Positions 4,671-6,095 of a stretch of DNA of 6,095 nucleotides are shown piece after piece. This DNA comes from Chitinophagaceae bacterium UBA4412. GTDB taxonomy: Bacteria > Bacteroidota > Bacteroidia > Chitinophagales > Chitinophagaceae. A program made the position numbers and the translations under genes. Positions within the stretch are counted from its first letter, which is position 1. Every line of letters begins with the position of its first letter. The stretch is taken from positions 27,132-33,226 of the forward strand of contig DGQO01000161.1 of assembly GCA_002400445.1 (NCBI GenBank), in the 5' to 3' direction. The notes under the pieces are model-generated. The model saw only the letters and a program-made list of their open reading frames with translations, did no database searches and had not been told where the DNA came from.

Positions 4671-6095
4671 TTACTGCAAAAATTGTTTAGAGAGGCTGTC
4701 GTACTTTAAAAGCAAGGGGTTTGATTTACCATCCCGATCAAACACAGATTCCCAGGTATTTAGTGGCTCCCATATACATGTGCCTTTACCATGCCCACCG
4801 GGCAGGTTGAAAGCAATTCTGTTTACCTCTTCTTTAAGTGCTGAATATTCTACCACAATAACATCTTTATTATAGCGCCGTATCAGATCTGATAAGTTAT
4901 CCCGGAGGTTGTCTAAAGTGCCGTGCCATTTGGGATAGTAAGATTCCCCAATGACATCAAAATGCACATTGCGTTTTAGCATTTCATCTACAAAAAATAC
5001 CGACTCATGATTTTGCCCGCCCAGCGCAACATGCAGCATCATCACTACATTTTCATCTACAGATTTCACCGCTTTTGTACCGGCGTTTAGCAATTGCGCC
5101 AGCCCATCAGGATTGGCTACATTACCGTCGGGCCACACAATACCGTGGTTGATTTCATTGCCCACCTGCACCATATCCGGTGTAGTGCCCTGGCCTTTTA
5201 ATTGCAGCATCACATCCCGGGTATAATCATACAAGGTTTTTTTCAAAGCAGCAAAGTCAAGGCTTTTCCAGGCTTCGGGTTTAAATTGCTTGCCTGGATC
5301 AGCCCAGTAATCACTGTAATGAAAATCCAGCAGCAATTTCATTCCGGCTGCTTTCACTCTTTTGGCCATTGCAAGCGTATGTGGCAAATCGCAAAAGCCT
5401 TTCCCCGGCGAATAGCCAGCGGGCAATGAAGGATTTTGAAAAACCCTGAGGCGCACATAGTTGAAACCATGATCTTTCAATATTTCAATGGCGTCTTTCT
5501 CTACGCCCTTGTCTGAAAATTTTATGCCTCTCGCTTCAAGTTCCGGTAAAAATGAAATATCTGCACCCAGCATTTTGTCTACAGGCCTTGGCTTTGCCTG
5601 AGATGGAGTGAGACGATAGGTTTGATCGATGGTTACTTGCTGCAAATGTGCAGGAGGCACCGTTACGATATCCGTTGAGCCTTTCCAAAGACCGGCGGCT
5701 GTAGCTTCAAAACTGATCATACCTGCAGCAGTATCGCTTTGCACCAGCACCTGGCAATGGCCATTAAACAAGCTCCGCTGCCAGGCACCGTCTCCACATT
5801 TATCCTGTTCATGACTGCTGGGATCTCCATTGCCAACACCTATAATTTTGCCTGGCCCCTTGATGTTAAAGCGGATCATATTATTGGCATCTGGAATGGT
5901 TCTGCCTTCCCGGTCTATTACACTAATGTTGATCACACTCACATCTTTTCCATCTGCCATCATGGTTGTTTTATAGGGCGTCATTACAACTTCGGCAGGA
6001 GTTCCTGTGGTTTCCTGTACCGCATAAATCAGTTTATCCTTTTTATTGCCCACAGCAGTAAGTTTACCAGGCATATAAGCTACATCCCAGCGCAG
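4671..6095 (-). CDS. GH2 C-terminal part fused to GH53 endo-beta-1,4-galactanase (5' end outside window)
   Basis: The frame is open to the right edge; 474 residues are visible and the start lies outside, so the ATG at 6072-6074 is internal. Numbered from the first visible codon, residues 1-16 read LRWDVAYMPGKL then TAVG, the junction typical of GH2 beta-galactosidase C-terminal regions (DUF4982). Residues about 36-145 form an Ig-like GH2 C-terminal domain with IKGPGKIIGVGNGDPSSHE. After a linker (about 147-174) comes a complete GH53 domain, family arabinogalactan endo-beta-1,4-galactanase: VRLRVFQNP, LLLDFHYSDYWADPG, QVGNEINHG with acid/base Glu314, SYYPKWHGTL, and the likely nucleophile Glu416 in VVEYS, ending with CIWEPLNTW. 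The whole protein would pair an exo-acting GH2 module with an endo-galactanase, probably exported, to break down pectic galactan. Whether the unseen GH2 catalytic domain is intact cannot be judged. It heads the minus-strand cluster. Confidence 0.88.
   Translation of the reverse strand: MRWDVAYMPGKLTAVGNKKDKLIYAVQETTGTPAEVVMTPYKTTMMADGKDVSVINISVIDREGRTIPDANNMIRFNIKGPGKIIGVGNGDPSSHEQDKCGDGAWQRSLFNGHCQVLVQSDTAAGMISFEATAAGLWKGSTDIVTVPPAHLQQVTIDQTYRLTPSQAKPRPVDKMLGADISFLPELEARGIKFSDKGVEKDAIEILKDHGFNYVRLRVFQNPSLPAGYSPGKGFCDLPHTLAMAKRVKAAGMKLLLDFHYSDYWADPGKQFKPEAWKSLDFAALKKTLYDYTRDVMLQLKGQGTTPDMVQVGNEINHGIVWPDGNVANPDGLAQLLNAGTKAVKSVDENVVMMLHVALGGQNHESVFFVDEMLKRNVHFDVIGESYYPKWHGTLDNLRDNLSDLIRRYNKDVIVVEYSALKEEVNRIAFNLPGGHGKGTCIWEPLNTWESVFDRDGKSNPLLLKYDSLSKQFLQ

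Overview
This window looks like ordinary chromosomal sequence from a Bacteroidota bacterium, most likely near the Chitinophagaceae. That placement is inferred from four things. Two intergenic octamers match the Bacteroidota -7 promoter element TAnnTTTG. The starts lack clear Shine-Dalgarno sequences. The protein families fit: an SDR-type threonine dehydrogenase, a YtxJ-type bacilliredoxin, and a GH2 tail joined to GH53. Intergenic DNA is AT-rich. No mobile element, CRISPR array, tRNA or rRNA was seen.

Layout from left to right. Bases 1-390 (+) are the catalytic C-terminal part of a XerD-type tyrosine recombinase cut by the window edge. It converges, with a 3-base gap, on a minus-strand pair. 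The upstream gene of that pair is a DnaQ-fold 3'-5' exonuclease with an ExoX-like C-terminal domain (1247-2017). The downstream gene is a family 2 glycosyltransferase of the polyprenol-phosphate mannose/glucose synthase type (394-1167), which appears to start at TTG. A divergent intergenic region (2018-2186) then carries back-to-back TAnnTTTG boxes. To its right is a short plus-strand operon of a 42-residue lipoprotein (2187-2315) and a YtxJ/BrxC-like bacilliredoxin (2315-2647), whose stop and start codons share one base.

From 2652 to the right edge everything is on the minus strand, in transcription order: a glycoside hydrolase running off the window (4671-6095), a YghZ-like aldo/keto reductase (3625-4620) and an SDR L-threonine 3-dehydrogenase (2652-3608). 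The glycoside hydrolase frame is open to the last base. Its visible N-terminal part is the C-terminal end of a GH2 beta-galactosidase-type protein, fused in frame to a complete GH53 endo-beta-1,4-galactanase domain. That would put exo- and endo-acting galactan hydrolases in one polypeptide. Spacing of 50 and 16 bases suggests the three genes may be co-transcribed, although they do not form an obvious single pathway.

I found no convincing new multi-gene system. The points most worth a second look are the GH2-GH53 fusion, the lipoprotein-bacilliredoxin coupling, and a few small symmetrical elements in the intergenic regions. No stretch longer than 300 bases lacks a gene.
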